DNA of 64,000 bases from JACPPO01 sp965262505 (GCA_965262505.1 CBDHFM010000030.1:5208001-5272000), one strand, 5' to 3'; numbered from the stretch's first letter, positions 9,912 through 18,778 are shown. Notes: a model not told the origin generated them from the letters alone. Translations and numbers: made by a program.

Positions 9912-10280
9912 ATGCGGCTATCGATTCTGCTCACGCTGACTGTGATGGCGTCCGTGCTGGGGGTCCTGGCTTCGGCGCAGACGCCTGACGCCACCGCGGC
10001 GGCCAAGGGGAACGCCGAAAACGGGAAGAAGATCTACACCAGCTACGGATGCTACCAGTGCCACAACTACGCGGCGCACGGCGGCCGGGCCGGTCCGCGG
10101 CTGGCCCCCAACCCGATTCCGTTCGCGGCGTTTTCACGGTATGTCCGCGAGCCCACGAACCAGATGCCGCCCTATACGTCCAAGAGCGTGTCGGACGAGG
10201 AGCTCGCGGATATCTACGCGTTTCTCCTGACCGTACCGGCGCCGCCAGCCGTCGACAGTATTCCGATACTCAGGGAGTGA
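9912..10280 (+). CDS. Small secreted c-type cytochrome
   Basis: 122 aa with a Sec signal peptide (MRLSILLTLTVMASVLGVLASA). It has one haem-binding CYQCH motif (around residue 50) and a distal methionine in NQMPPYTSKSVSDEELADIYAFL, the typical class I cytochrome c ending. It is probably periplasmic or membrane-proximal and carries one electron. The 20-bp gap to the upstream ThDP enzyme gene argues for co-transcription and for a role as that enzyme's electron acceptor, which is inference. It is the last clear chromosomal gene before the tRNA. Confidence 0.88.
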   Translation: MRLSILLTLTVMASVLGVLASAQTPDATAAAKGNAENGKKIYTSYGCYQCHNYAAHGGRAGPRLAPNPIPFAAFSRYVREPTNQMPPYTSKSVSDEELADIYAFLLTVPAPPAVDSIPILRE

Positions 10281-10319
10281 CCCGGCGTTGGTGACTTACC
10301 AACTTCGGGAACGATCGCC

Positions 10320-10396
10320 GCGCCCGTAGCTCACCTGGACAGCGCAGCGGTCTTCTAAGCCGGGGGTCGCAGGTTCGAATCCTGCCGGGCGCGCCA
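10320..10396 (+). tRNA. tRNA-Arg (anticodon TCT)
   Basis: Full cloverleaf: 7-bp acceptor GCGCCCG/CGGGCGC, D-arm with TAGCTCACCTGGACAG, anticodon loop CTTCTAA giving TCT, T-arm with GGTTCGAATCC, discriminator G and an encoded CCA ending at 10396. It reads arginine AGA codons (and AGG by wobble). tRNA-Arg genes are common integration sites, and everything downstream here is accessory. Confidence 0.96.
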
Positions 10397-10539
10397 TTTT
10401 CCTAGGAAAATAGCCTATTCTGCCCACGTTCTCGATTTCATCGGCGAATGTGCGGCGAACAGAGTGACCGGTCAGCCTCAAAGATTGGCTGACTGAAGTA
10501 CGCCCAGGGCCACCCCGCGCTTCACGGCGGCCGGCGCCG
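10397..10539. other. Junction between tRNA-Arg and accessory region
   Basis: No gene. Directly after CCA is a perfect 14-bp palindrome TTTTCCTAGGAAAA (10397-10410). A 7-bp stem GTCAGCC/GGCTGAC with a 9-nt loop lies at 10471-10493, ahead of the HTH gene. I see no integrase and no repeat of the tRNA 3' end here. Confidence 0.5.
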
Positions 10540-11172
10540 ATGGCATGGTGTGACGTCGTGGAGCCCCGCACGCTGCGTGAATGCCGGATCGCGCTGGGTC
10601 AGTCGCAGGCGGCGTTCGCGGCAAGACTCGGTGCGTTCCCCGAGTCGTACCGGACGTGGGATGCCGGGCGGCGGGCGACGCCGCCGAAGATGCTCGCACG
10701 AGCGCGTGCGCTGGCGACGCATCGCAACGACCACGAACTCCTTCCGCTACCCGTGCTGGCGCTCCTGGTCGGGGTGCACGTCAAGACGCTGCGGGCGGCG
10801 GCGCGGGACGGGCGGCTGCCGGTGATCTATGACACCCGGACGACCTTTCGCCACCTCCGGGCTCGCGCGACTCCTGCCGATGCCAGGGCGTTTCGGCGGT
10901 CGTACTATGGGCGGACGGTCCGCCCAGATGATCGTCGCGCGCCATTGAGCTGGGCCAGCGTTCCAAGTGACTACGACGCGGAGATTCGCGCGGTTCGTCG
11001 CGCGCGCGGATTGAGCCAGGCGCAATTGGCCACCCTGGTTGGCGCGGCGAGCAAAGTCGTCGTCTATCAATGGGAGGCGCGGAAACGCACGCCATCGCCG
11101 CTGTTCTGGCAACGAATCGCCGCGCTCCACCGGCGTCTGCCGGAGCGACCGTCAGTTGGAACGCACCGCTAG
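10540..11172 (+). CDS. DNA-binding protein with two XRE-type HTH domains and a central HTH
   Basis: 210 aa. Residues 9-55 form an XRE-like helix-turn-helix (LRECRIALGQSQAAFAARLG). Residues 70-110 look like an excisionase/MerR-type winged helix (LALLVGVHVKTLRAAARDGR). Residues 145-195 form a second, more canonical XRE domain (IRAVRRARGLSQAQLATLVG). It is probably a regulator or recombination-directionality factor of the element that follows. Start choice between ATG 10540 and GTG codons at 10549 and 10558 is uncertain. No partner gene is adjacent. Confidence 0.6.
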   Translation: MAWCDVVEPRTLRECRIALGQSQAAFAARLGAFPESYRTWDAGRRATPPKMLARARALATHRNDHELLPLPVLALLVGVHVKTLRAAARDGRLPVIYDTRTTFRHLRARATPADARAFRRSYYGRTVRPDDRRAPLSWASVPSDYDAEIRAVRRARGLSQAQLATLVGAASKVVVYQWEARKRTPSPLFWQRIAALHRRLPERPSVGTHR

Positions 11173-11210
11173 TCGTCCCGGCGTTCAATACGCGGTCCAT
11201 GCCCTCCCGC

Positions 11211-12028
11211 GGCGTTGTCAAGTTGCGGTCGCAACTGGCAAAGTAGGCCGATGACGAGCCCGTCTCCCAGCTACCGCGGATATCGGTTTCCACCCGAGAT
11301 CATCAGCCACGCTGTCTGGCTCTACCACCGATTCTGTCTGAATTTCCGCGATGTGGAAGTTCTGCTCGCCCAGCGAGGCGTCACAGTTTCGTACGAAACC
11401 ATCCGCCACTGGTGTCAGACGTTCGGTCTCGACTACGCACGACAGTTGCGGCGCCGCCGAGGCCGGCTGGGCGACACCTGGTATCTGGATGAAGTCTTCG
11501 CGACGTTCCACGGTCAACGACAGTACCTGTGGCGGGCCGTGGACCAAGACGGCGACGTCCTCGACATCGTGGTGCAGTCACGGCGTGACCGCCGGGCGGC
11601 CGTGCGGTTCTTTCGCAAGGTCTTGAAAGGACAAGGGCGGTCACCTCGCCGTCTGGTCAGCAACAAGCTGGGTAGCTACTCCGCGGCGCACCGCACCGTC
11701 ATGCCATCCGTGGTTCACAGCACGCGGCAGTATGCGAACAACCGCGCAGAGTTTTCGCATCAACCGACGCGACAGCGCGAGCGACAGATGCGCCGGTTCA
11801 AATCCGCCGGGCACGCGCAGCGGTTTCTCTCGGTCCACGGACTCGTGCTGAATCTCTTCCGGGTCGGGCGACATCTACTTCGGTCGGCGCATCACCGCTT
11901 GCTTCGGAGGCGGGCGTTCACCGAATGGGATGCGGTGACGGGTGCCTGCTGAGCGACGAGGAATACCGAGCCATCGAGGAATCGTCACGCCCGCCTCTCA
12001 TCAACCTGACGGTGCCCTTGACAGTACC
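11211..12028 (+). mobile_element. IS6-family insertion sequence
   Basis: About 820 bp around a single transposase gene. Imperfect inverted ends share a TGTCAAG core: GGCGTTGTCAAG at 11211 and the complement of CCCTTGACAGTACC at 12015-12028. The size matches the IS6 family. No target duplication is obvious. Confidence 0.55.
11251..11952 (+). CDS. IS6-family transposase, second catalytic Asp replaced
   Basis: 233 aa from the ATG at 11251 (the frame extends upstream to 11215). It has the IS6 architecture: N-terminal HTH (VTVSYETIRHWCQTFG), first catalytic Asp in DTWYLDEVF, and the Glu region NNRAEFSHQPTRQRERQMRRFK. Where relatives have T-D-K-L in the middle motif, this copy reads LVSNKLGSY, an Asp-to-Asn change at the second catalytic position. 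The protein is otherwise full length, so the element looks intact but is probably catalytically dead. Confidence 0.85.
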   Translation: MTSPSPSYRGYRFPPEIISHAVWLYHRFCLNFRDVEVLLAQRGVTVSYETIRHWCQTFGLDYARQLRRRRGRLGDTWYLDEVFATFHGQRQYLWRAVDQDGDVLDIVVQSRRDRRAAVRFFRKVLKGQGRSPRRLVSNKLGSYSAAHRTVMPSVVHSTRQYANNRAEFSHQPTRQRERQMRRFKSAGHAQRFLSVHGLVLNLFRVGRHLLRSAHHRLLRRRAFTEWDAVTGAC

Positions 12029-12207
12029 CCACGAACCGCTCCCCGTCGTAGCGAAAGCTCAGTTCACATCCGCGTCACACAGAGCGTGCACTCGAAGCTC
12101 ACCGGAACAGCTCCGACTGCGCCCTTCAGCGATGGGCTCCAACACAAGCAAGGCAAAGCCTTGCAAGGCGCACCCCGAACTCGTCACGTCGATGCCGAGC
12201 ACGCTGA

Positions 12208-15051
12208 TCACGGTAGGACGTGATAGTCCCGCGTTCGCAAGAGAATGTCTCGAATCTCACCGGCCGCCTTCGCCACAGCCCATCGCCATCGCCCAAAGCC
12301 ACCGTGCGCATTCACAGCTTGTGTCCATTCGTCCAGATAGCGCCACTTGACCTTGTCCTGATCCGTCTCTTGTCCCTTGGTTTCGAGAATGAGCAGGTCG
12401 CCGCTCTGCAGTCGCACGAGGAAGTCGGGCCGGTATTTCCGCACCACGCCCCGGTGGACGTAAAGCACCTCAAAACCGAGGTGGTCGTTCTTGACCCAGG
12501 CGGCCACGTCCTCGCTCTCGTCCAGCGCAAAGGCGTCCGAAGCCTCCCACGTGCTGTCGTAGACACAGACGTTGATGTGCGACTTCCGAGTGCACTCACA
12601 GGGCTTTCCCGTGTACCACAGGCGCACGTCACCCGTAACGCGAATGGGGTGGTCGCGATCGAAAATTGGCGTGAGTCTCTCCGTGTTCTCCTGCCGAATT
12701 GCCTCCCATGCATGCTGCACAATCCGCGACATGTTGAGCGTGATGATCAAGCGTCCGGATAATTCGTCCTGGTAGAACAGCGGCGGGGAGATTCTGATCC
12801 GGTCGGAATTGATGAACTGCTCGACGATCAGCACCAACTGCGCCAGCAGGACTTCGCGGCTGCCCTTCCAAGTGTGCTTCATCTGATCGAACACGTCCCG
12901 CGCCGTCTCGAAGATAATGCGCTGCGTGCGAAACTCACGGGCCAACCGCTCCAGTTCGATGCGGTTGATCTTCGAAACATCGGGCTTACCTTCCAAAATG
13001 GGCGCGAGTTCGGCGACCTGAGTGGTTTGTGCGGCGTCGAGTTCCAGCGGTAAAGCCTTCGACCAGTCAAGCGTCAGCACCGGCTGAAACACTCGGTCGA
13101 TACGCACGACGTTAGGCCAGCGGATCTCGAACTCGGCCTTAGCCGGGTCTGGTTCAACAGCTGTCTTGGGTGTCGGCGGCGGCGGTGGTCCGTCCTCGCC
13201 TCCTTCGTGCGGCAAGAAGGTGAAGGGCACGCCGAAGATGTTGACGTATTCGGCCTCGAACAACCCTGTGTCCGGATTGACCTCATAGGAGGTGCGGCGC
13301 AGGCCGCGCCCCACGACCTGCTCGCAGAGAAGCTGAGAAGAAAAGGCGCGAAGCCCCATGATGTGCGTCACCGTCTTGGCGTCCCAGCCCTCGCTCAACA
13401 TTCCGACAGAGATGACACTCTGGATTTTCTCGCCCGGTTGTCCGGCTCTGCCCACCGTGTCTACGGTTCGGCGTAAGAGTTCCGCCTGCTCCCTTTTGGT
13501 CAGCTTGCGCTCCCCAGGCCTGCTCTCGTCCTCCGCTTCGTCTCCGTCAGCTTCCGTGCCTTGCCCTTCCAGGGGCTCAGCTCGCTCTTCCTTGGCCTCG
13601 GCCTGGTCCAGCACTTTCGAGTCGATGTGCAGCACCCGCTCCTGGTCGCATAGCTCATCGATGTGGACGCGCCTGGAATCGAAGGCGTGCTTGATCCGCG
13701 CGGCAGTCTCTGTGCGGTTACAGACTGTGATCATCACCGGGGGGGGCTGCACACCGGCCTCGCGCCACGCCCTCCATGTCTCGCGCCAATCGTAGCCAAG
13801 CAGGTAGTAGGCGTTTAGCACTAGGTCGGGTAGCGGTTCCTCTGGTTGCGCTCGGCGGTTCAGATCGTCTTTCACGTCTGGATCGTTGTAGATGTGATAG
13901 AGACGTGACTTGTAGGTCTTGGCGTCTGGCACAGCATCGTCGCGCACCACGACGCGCGGGGTTTTTACCAGTCCGGATTCGATTGCATCGTTCAGACCAA
14001 AATCGTTGACGATCCAGCCGAACAACGCCTCTTCGCTGCTCTTCTTGCCAGACGGCGTGAAGGGCGTCGCGGAGAAGTCGTAACAACCGAGAATGGTGCG
14101 CGAGCGGTGCAGGCGATCCAGCCCACCGATCCATACCGTGGCTTCCTCGGCGCTATCCTTGAGGTCACGGGATCGGAGGTACTTCCCTTCGGCTTCCCAG
14201 TTCACACGCCAGGCGTGGTGCGCCTCGTCATTTATAACCAGCAGGTTGCGAGCGCCGGCCATCTCGCCCAGTATTTCTCGGGTGTAGGCTTCGTCGCTCT
14301 TGACTCCGCGCTTGTCTACACTACGCCGCTTCCTGATCTGCTCTTCACTGTCCCAGGCCATAGCGTGCCAGTTGCGGACCAGCACCCTGCCCTGGCGCAG
14401 TTTGTCGAGCATGGGCGAGGGCACTATGTTGAACGCCTCGTAGTAGTTGTCGGCCCCCGCCGGCTCTAGTACCGCCAGCCGGATCTTCACCGTCAGTCCC
14501 GGCGCGACGACCAATACGTTCCTTGCGAAGCGGGTATCCTGGGGGGTCGCCACCTTGTTCAGGATGTGCCAGGCGATCGCCATTGCCATGACGATGGTCT
14601 TGCCCGAACCTGTGGCCATCTTGCAGCACTGCCGAGCAAACGCCCCGCCGTCAGCGGGGATCTCGATTCCCACCCGGTCGGCAACGGGCGCTTCGGTCAG
14701 CCATATCAGCGTCTCGATGGCCTCCAACTGGCAGAAGAAGAATCGCCGAGCCTTAAACTCCTCCGGGTCACGCCAGTGATCAAGCAACCGCTTAGTGATC
14801 GCGGACACGCCAGGGTAGCCGGCCTTGCGCCACGCCTCAACGCGCGGGCGAATCTGGTTGACCAGCGGGATTTCGACGAAAACGCCAGGGTCATCGAATG
14901 CTTTCGAATCCCCCGAGGCCACGATGTAGCCTGCTGGGCGTCGGCCTTCGGCCAGATCAAAGGTGCGCGTCTCGCGCTCGTAGTGCCAGTGGCGTGCGGG
15001 CTCCTCGTAGGGAGAGTTGATGATCAGGCGGTCGATGGTGGTCTTGCCCAT
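12208..15051 (-). CDS. res: Type III-like restriction endonuclease subunit (BPTD_3080-type helicase-nuclease)
   Basis: 947 aa. It is an SF2 helicase with Walker A ATGSGKT (146-152), DEAH box INDEAHH (275-278), the SVGMLSEGWDAKTVTHIMGL segment, and motif VI QVVGRGLRR. At the C-terminus is a PD-(D/E)XK-type nuclease site, PDFLV...LILETKG (Asp876, Glu890, Lys892). The start SPYEEPARHWHYERETRTFD fits the BPTD_3080 family of restriction endonucleases. The ATG at 15051 overlaps the TGA of the upstream methyltransferase (TGATG), so translation is coupled. It should cleave DNA lacking the partner's methylation after ATP-driven translocation or sliding. Confidence 0.87.
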   Translation of the reverse strand: MGKTTIDRLIINSPYEEPARHWHYERETRTFDLAEGRRPAGYIVASGDSKAFDDPGVFVEIPLVNQIRPRVEAWRKAGYPGVSAITKRLLDHWRDPEEFKARRFFFCQLEAIETLIWLTEAPVADRVGIEIPADGGAFARQCCKMATGSGKTIVMAMAIAWHILNKVATPQDTRFARNVLVVAPGLTVKIRLAVLEPAGADNYYEAFNIVPSPMLDKLRQGRVLVRNWHAMAWDSEEQIRKRRSVDKRGVKSDEAYTREILGEMAGARNLLVINDEAHHAWRVNWEAEGKYLRSRDLKDSAEEATVWIGGLDRLHRSRTILGCYDFSATPFTPSGKKSSEEALFGWIVNDFGLNDAIESGLVKTPRVVVRDDAVPDAKTYKSRLYHIYNDPDVKDDLNRRAQPEEPLPDLVLNAYYLLGYDWRETWRAWREAGVQPPPVMITVCNRTETAARIKHAFDSRRVHIDELCDQERVLHIDSKVLDQAEAKEERAEPLEGQGTEADGDEAEDESRPGERKLTKREQAELLRRTVDTVGRAGQPGEKIQSVISVGMLSEGWDAKTVTHIMGLRAFSSQLLCEQVVGRGLRRTSYEVNPDTGLFEAEYVNIFGVPFTFLPHEGGEDGPPPPPTPKTAVEPDPAKAEFEIRWPNVVRIDRVFQPVLTLDWSKALPLELDAAQTTQVAELAPILEGKPDVSKINRIELERLAREFRTQRIIFETARDVFDQMKHTWKGSREVLLAQLVLIVEQFINSDRIRISPPLFYQDELSGRLIITLNMSRIVQHAWEAIRQENTERLTPIFDRDHPIRVTGDVRLWYTGKPCECTRKSHINVCVYDSTWEASDAFALDESEDVAAWVKNDHLGFEVLYVHRGVVRKYRPDFLVRLQSGDLLILETKGQETDQDKVKWRYLDEWTQAVNAHGGFGRWRWAVAKAAGEIRDILLRTRDYHVLP

Positions 15052-17618
15052 CAATCTACCGCCATCACCTTCAGACTCTCGATGCCCCGATCGTCAACGA
15101 TCTTGACAGCGATACGCTTGTGATCACCAGGCTCGAACGGCAACGACACCGTGCCCCAGTAGGCTTCCATCCGCTCTTCATCTATCTCGGCCTTCAGGTT
15201 CTTGGCCAGCCGCGCCCAGCCTTCCTTCACGCCGGCCATCGGGAAGAACACCTGACGGGGGTACAGACTGCGCCCGTCGTAGTCAGTGTCGAGCAGCCAG
15301 ACGGCGATGCGATCCTTGCCGCCAGATTCGATGCCGCCCGACTTGGTGTTGTAGTAGTCGAAGCCGTGGACAGTTACGCGCACCCTGCCCTTATCGTCGC
15401 CCTTGGCTATGCGCTCGATCTGTACGTCCGGTTGGCCGATCAGCCAGAACGACTCGTTGCTAGCGCGCTTCTTCTTGAGGTCGTCGGTGAGTAGGTCGGC
15501 GTTCATCTGCGCCTTGAGAAGTGTCACGCCGGGCCAGTTCGTCTCATCAATGTCCTTGGCTGCTTCCGGATCGAACTGGAAGGCCGCGAAGACGATCAGC
15601 TTGGGCCTTGGCACCAGTGTCTGTGCCTCCTCGATGGCCTGCGCCACCTGGCGCTGCTCCAACGGCGCGTGCTCAGGGCCGAAGGCCATTACCGTCCTCT
15701 GCACTTCCGACGCCGCACCACGCTCGCGCACGCGGTCCGCACTTGCATCGTTTGTGCGTGTTTCACCATCGGCGTGCAGATAGCGGCAACCCGGCATCGG
15801 TTCCAGCCGCGCGAAGCGAATGTGCTGACCCGCCTTGCCGCGAATGCCGGCGCGCAGCAATTCGTCACTCCATTCCCCCTGCCGCAATGTCTCACCGCGG
15901 CGGGCGATGGAGGCATCGGCTGGCTGCGGCACACCTTCTAACAATTCCCCCACGGACTTGACCGCCGGCGCGGGCACAGCTTCCACTGTGAATGGACCGC
16001 TGACGCGGTGCCTCTTGCGATCCTCAATCGGCTGGTCCCAGAGCGTTTCCTGCCCAGGTGGCTCATCGTTAGCAATCGAGCCAAGCGTCACGTGCGGTAC
16101 GCTCTTGTACCTGAAGCCGCTACCGACACCCTCCTGAGGTTGCGACAGCTCGAAGTAGTCGAAGATGGCAGTAATCAGGCATTGCTTGGCCAGCGTGATT
16201 GCAACACGTGAGGTGTCGCAGGTGATCCAACGACGGCCCCACTGCTCGGCTACATAAGCTGTCGTGCCCGCTCCGCAAGTCGGATCTAACACTAAATCAC
16301 CAGGGTCCGTTGCCATAAGAAGGCAACGCTGGACCACTTTCGCGCTCGTCTGGACGACGTATCGCTTATCCGATTCCCCCTGCGTGTCCTCCCAAACGTT
16401 CATCAAGCCAGTTACGGGGTAATCGGCGTGATACAAGACGTACTCAGGACTTGCGCCAACCTTGATCAGTCGTCCCTTTTGAATCAACCGTTCAATTCCG
16501 GCCCTATTGGTCTTCCAACTTCTCCCCCTCTTAGGTGAGGTCGTGACCCCCTCGAACTCAAAATCGAATACACAAGACTCGGTCCGTCCGGAGGAATGTA
16601 GGTCCAGTGTTCTGAATATTCGGCTCCCACTTGGCAACTTTGAATGGTCGGCTCTTTCTTCCGCGGCCATACGCCTTCTCTCGCCACCTGGCAATTCGAC
16701 GAAAGAGAAAGGGCTCGCGTGATCGAGCACTTTTGGAACAAACAACCTTCTGAACTTGAGCTTGGAGTGGTCTCGCGAGTACCACACGATGTAGTCGTTA
16801 ACAGTTCCCAGGTACTGTCGCCCCAATGACATCTTCTTTGTCTTGAAAGAGATCTGGGCTACGAACTGATCAGCTCCGAAAACCTCGCTCATCAGCTCTC
16901 GCACGTGGTGAACGTTCTCATCGCTGATCTGAACGAACACACTGCCGCTCTCCGTCAGCAGGTCTCTGGTCAAGAGCAGGCGGTCGCGCAAGTAGGCGAG
17001 GTAGGAGTGGACACCCAGTTCCCACGTGTCGCGGAAGGCGCGGATCTGCTCCGGCTCAGCGGTCAAGTCCTCGTCCTTGCCGTCCTTCACGTCTCGCTTG
17101 TTGACGAAGGGCTGGAAGTTGGAGCCGTAGCGGATACCGTAGGGCGGGTCGAGGTAGACCATCTGCACCTTGCCGGCCATACCCTCCTTCTCCAACAGCG
17201 AGTTCATCACCAACAGGCTGTCACCCGCGACCATGCGGTTGCTCCAGCCGTGGGCGTGCTTGTAGAACTCCACCGCCTGACGCAACGGTTCTTCGCGCTC
17301 GCTCTCGAAGAGCCCCATCTGCGGCGATCCACCGCTGCCATTGCGGCGCTTCACGGCCTCGATGATGGTGCACGAGTCGATGCGCTCGTGGACGTGCAAC
17401 GACACCGTCGGCACCCGGAAGGACGTGTGCTCGGCCTTCCCCGTCCATTGCAGTTGCGGGTCGAGGTGTGGGTCGTAGGCGTAGGTCTTCCTGGTGCCTA
17501 CGTCCGGATCTGTGCCCGGCGTCACCAGCCCTACGGGCGGAATATTGACCCGCTGCTTATCCCTGTGCTCGTAGGATTCGATCGGACGCTTGGTGTGGGC
17601 CTTCGTCTTTTTAGCCAT
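15051..17618 (-). CDS. mod: Type III-like N6-adenine/N4-cytosine DNA methyltransferase
   Basis: 855 aa. The catalytic motif IV is DPPY (157-160) and the AdoMet-binding motif is DPTCGAGTT (445-453), so the order IV then I makes it a beta-class amino-methyltransferase. DPPY is most often an adenine-N6 enzyme. The region between them and the C-terminal 300 residues presumably recognise the target. ATG 17618 has AGGACC upstream. It is the first gene of a two-gene restriction-modification operon with the helicase-nuclease and both catalytic sites look intact. There is no separate specificity gene. Confidence 0.9.
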   Translation of the reverse strand: MAKKTKAHTKRPIESYEHRDKQRVNIPPVGLVTPGTDPDVGTRKTYAYDPHLDPQLQWTGKAEHTSFRVPTVSLHVHERIDSCTIIEAVKRRNGSGGSPQMGLFESEREEPLRQAVEFYKHAHGWSNRMVAGDSLLVMNSLLEKEGMAGKVQMVYLDPPYGIRYGSNFQPFVNKRDVKDGKDEDLTAEPEQIRAFRDTWELGVHSYLAYLRDRLLLTRDLLTESGSVFVQISDENVHHVRELMSEVFGADQFVAQISFKTKKMSLGRQYLGTVNDYIVWYSRDHSKLKFRRLFVPKVLDHASPFSFVELPGGERRRMAAEERADHSKLPSGSRIFRTLDLHSSGRTESCVFDFEFEGVTTSPKRGRSWKTNRAGIERLIQKGRLIKVGASPEYVLYHADYPVTGLMNVWEDTQGESDKRYVVQTSAKVVQRCLLMATDPGDLVLDPTCGAGTTAYVAEQWGRRWITCDTSRVAITLAKQCLITAIFDYFELSQPQEGVGSGFRYKSVPHVTLGSIANDEPPGQETLWDQPIEDRKRHRVSGPFTVEAVPAPAVKSVGELLEGVPQPADASIARRGETLRQGEWSDELLRAGIRGKAGQHIRFARLEPMPGCRYLHADGETRTNDASADRVRERGAASEVQRTVMAFGPEHAPLEQRQVAQAIEEAQTLVPRPKLIVFAAFQFDPEAAKDIDETNWPGVTLLKAQMNADLLTDDLKKKRASNESFWLIGQPDVQIERIAKGDDKGRVRVTVHGFDYYNTKSGGIESGGKDRIAVWLLDTDYDGRSLYPRQVFFPMAGVKEGWARLAKNLKAEIDEERMEAYWGTVSLPFEPGDHKRIAVKIVDDRGIESLKVMAVD

Positions 17619-17683
17619 CGGGTCCTGCCTATGGTGTCAGTGCTCGGCTGGGCGGGTAGCGGCCGGAGGTCGGCAACGCGGGT

Positions 17684-17911
17684 TCATAAAGCGAAAACTA
17701 TTTCTGGAGCAGCGTCGACGAAAGGAACGCCCGGTCTTCCCAGAAGATGCGTGCGAACACCTTTCGGTCGACATCTTCCAGGGCGCTCTCGTCGAGGTCG
17801 CTCTGGGTGGGATTGATCCAGAAGCATACGATCCCCAGCGACACGGGGGGAGCAGAGTTCCAGGGGTTGGCTCTCCCGGACGTATGCCTCGGCCAAGGCT
17901 GCCAGCTCCAT
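17684..17911 (-). pseudogene. Remnant of a PLP-dependent decarboxylase (C-terminal piece, frameshifted)
   Basis: Two overlapping frames on the minus strand together resemble the C-terminal part of group II PLP-dependent (aromatic amino acid-type) decarboxylases: LAEAYVRESQPLELCSPR in one frame and LGIVCFWINPTQSDLDESAL...RIFWEDRAFLSSTLL in the other. At least one frameshift separates them, and the lysine-bearing catalytic core is missing. It is an old gene scrap beside the restriction-modification operon. The family call is from memory of the motif and is moderate. Confidence 0.42.
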
Positions 17912-18180
17912 GCCCCCTCGCCACAGCCTGGTGGAACCCGGCCATCCCGAAGGTTTGAATCGACACCCAGACCTTCAGTGAGGAACACCATCTACCTCGA
18001 ATCGAATCTCAACAGTTGCATTGTATCGGTTGGACCAGGCGGATGTCCCACAGGGGGTGGCAAGTTCGTGCAATCCGTGCAATCACTTGAGTTGGGACGA
18101 ACGCGTTGAACACCCGAACACCCATTTTCCGAGGATCGGTGTGGGCGGTTTGGCCCGTACTTCTCGTGACCCTACGCAAG
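17912..18180. other. Non-coding scrap with a degraded IS5-type left end
   Basis: No gene is supported. Bases 18138-18180 (GTGGGCGGTTTGGCCCGTAC and following) resemble the untranslated left end of the IS5-type element that recurs later in the window, but the terminal repeat is gone. Confidence 0.4.
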
Positions 18181-18607
18181 TCACGGTTCAGCGAAATCCG
18201 CTGCTGCGTCTTTGAAGCGCGTGAACACCTCGGGCCGTCGCTCGGTGAATGTCATGCGGCCCTTCGTCTTTCGGTCAGTCCAATATTCACCCGTGAGAGT
18301 GTTCGGCCGATTGGCCGGGCCGTGCGTGTCCAGAAGGAGTCCCCCGTAATGCATTTCGCAGCGCTCTCCGCGCAGATGCGTTTGCGGCCTGTTGGTGTAG
18401 ACACCGGCCACCCGATATCCCACACCGTTTGGCGAGGGGCTGATTCGTTCCGCGATGAACCGGGATTCTGATTCTGGTGTCATCAGATGCATCTGGAGAT
18501 TGGACAATGTCTGGGTAACGCCCATGTAGCAGATGATGGTTGGTACGCCTACTTTCGTATTCGGATCAATCCAGTCCGATTCCAACTCCACCCGCCAAGT
18601 GCCGCGC
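18181..18607 (-). pseudogene. Cap15-like (S-2TM-beta) CBASS effector, N-terminus lost
   Basis: About 140 residues remain, from GTWRVELESDWIDP to the stop. They match the beta-barrel domain of Cap15 effectors: a starting GxW strand, YMGVTQTLSNLQMHLMTPES with the SxSR run after it, then VYTNRPQ, MHYGGLLLD, and the diagnostic LTGEYWTDRKTKGRM. In CBASS this barrel binds the cyclic nucleotide made by a CD-NTase, and two N-terminal membrane helices then disrupt the inner membrane. Here the two helices are missing: the frame runs straight into an IS5-type left end at 18608. No CD-NTase gene is present, so this is a relic of a CBASS locus. Confidence 0.6.
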
Positions 18608-18778
18608 GGCGTTGTTGCATGAATACCGGCGTTGTTGCATGAAGACCCTCTGCGGGTGGGGCAGCTTGGCCCGCGCTTCTGGGGACCCTCCGCAGGAGCC
18701 ACACTACAGGGATGAAGTCGAAGGTTCATCCCACGTATAAGACGAAGTATCGCGTTGCGAATTGGCCGGCCTACAGAC
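18608..18778 (+). mobile_element. Two stacked left-end fragments of the IS5-type element
   Basis: The terminal repeat GGCGTTGTTGCATGAA occurs twice 20 bp apart (18608 and 18628). The second runs on through the leader and the first codons of the transposase (from ATG 18712, MKSKVHPTYKTKYRVANWPAY) and stops at about 18778. It is a remnant of one insertion into or beside another. Confidence 0.8.

Noticed and set aside
10471..10493. Terminator or operator hairpin before the HTH gene
   Set aside because: 7-bp stem without a T run, and no repeated half-sites; kept only as a note in the junction entry.
10296..10571. Minus-strand frame containing MARPAGFEPATPGLE
   Set aside because: This is the well-known translation artefact of reading a tRNA gene backwards.
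18181..18607. A functional CBASS operon
   Set aside because: Effector lacks its membrane helices and there is no CD-NTase, Cap2 or Cap3 in the window.
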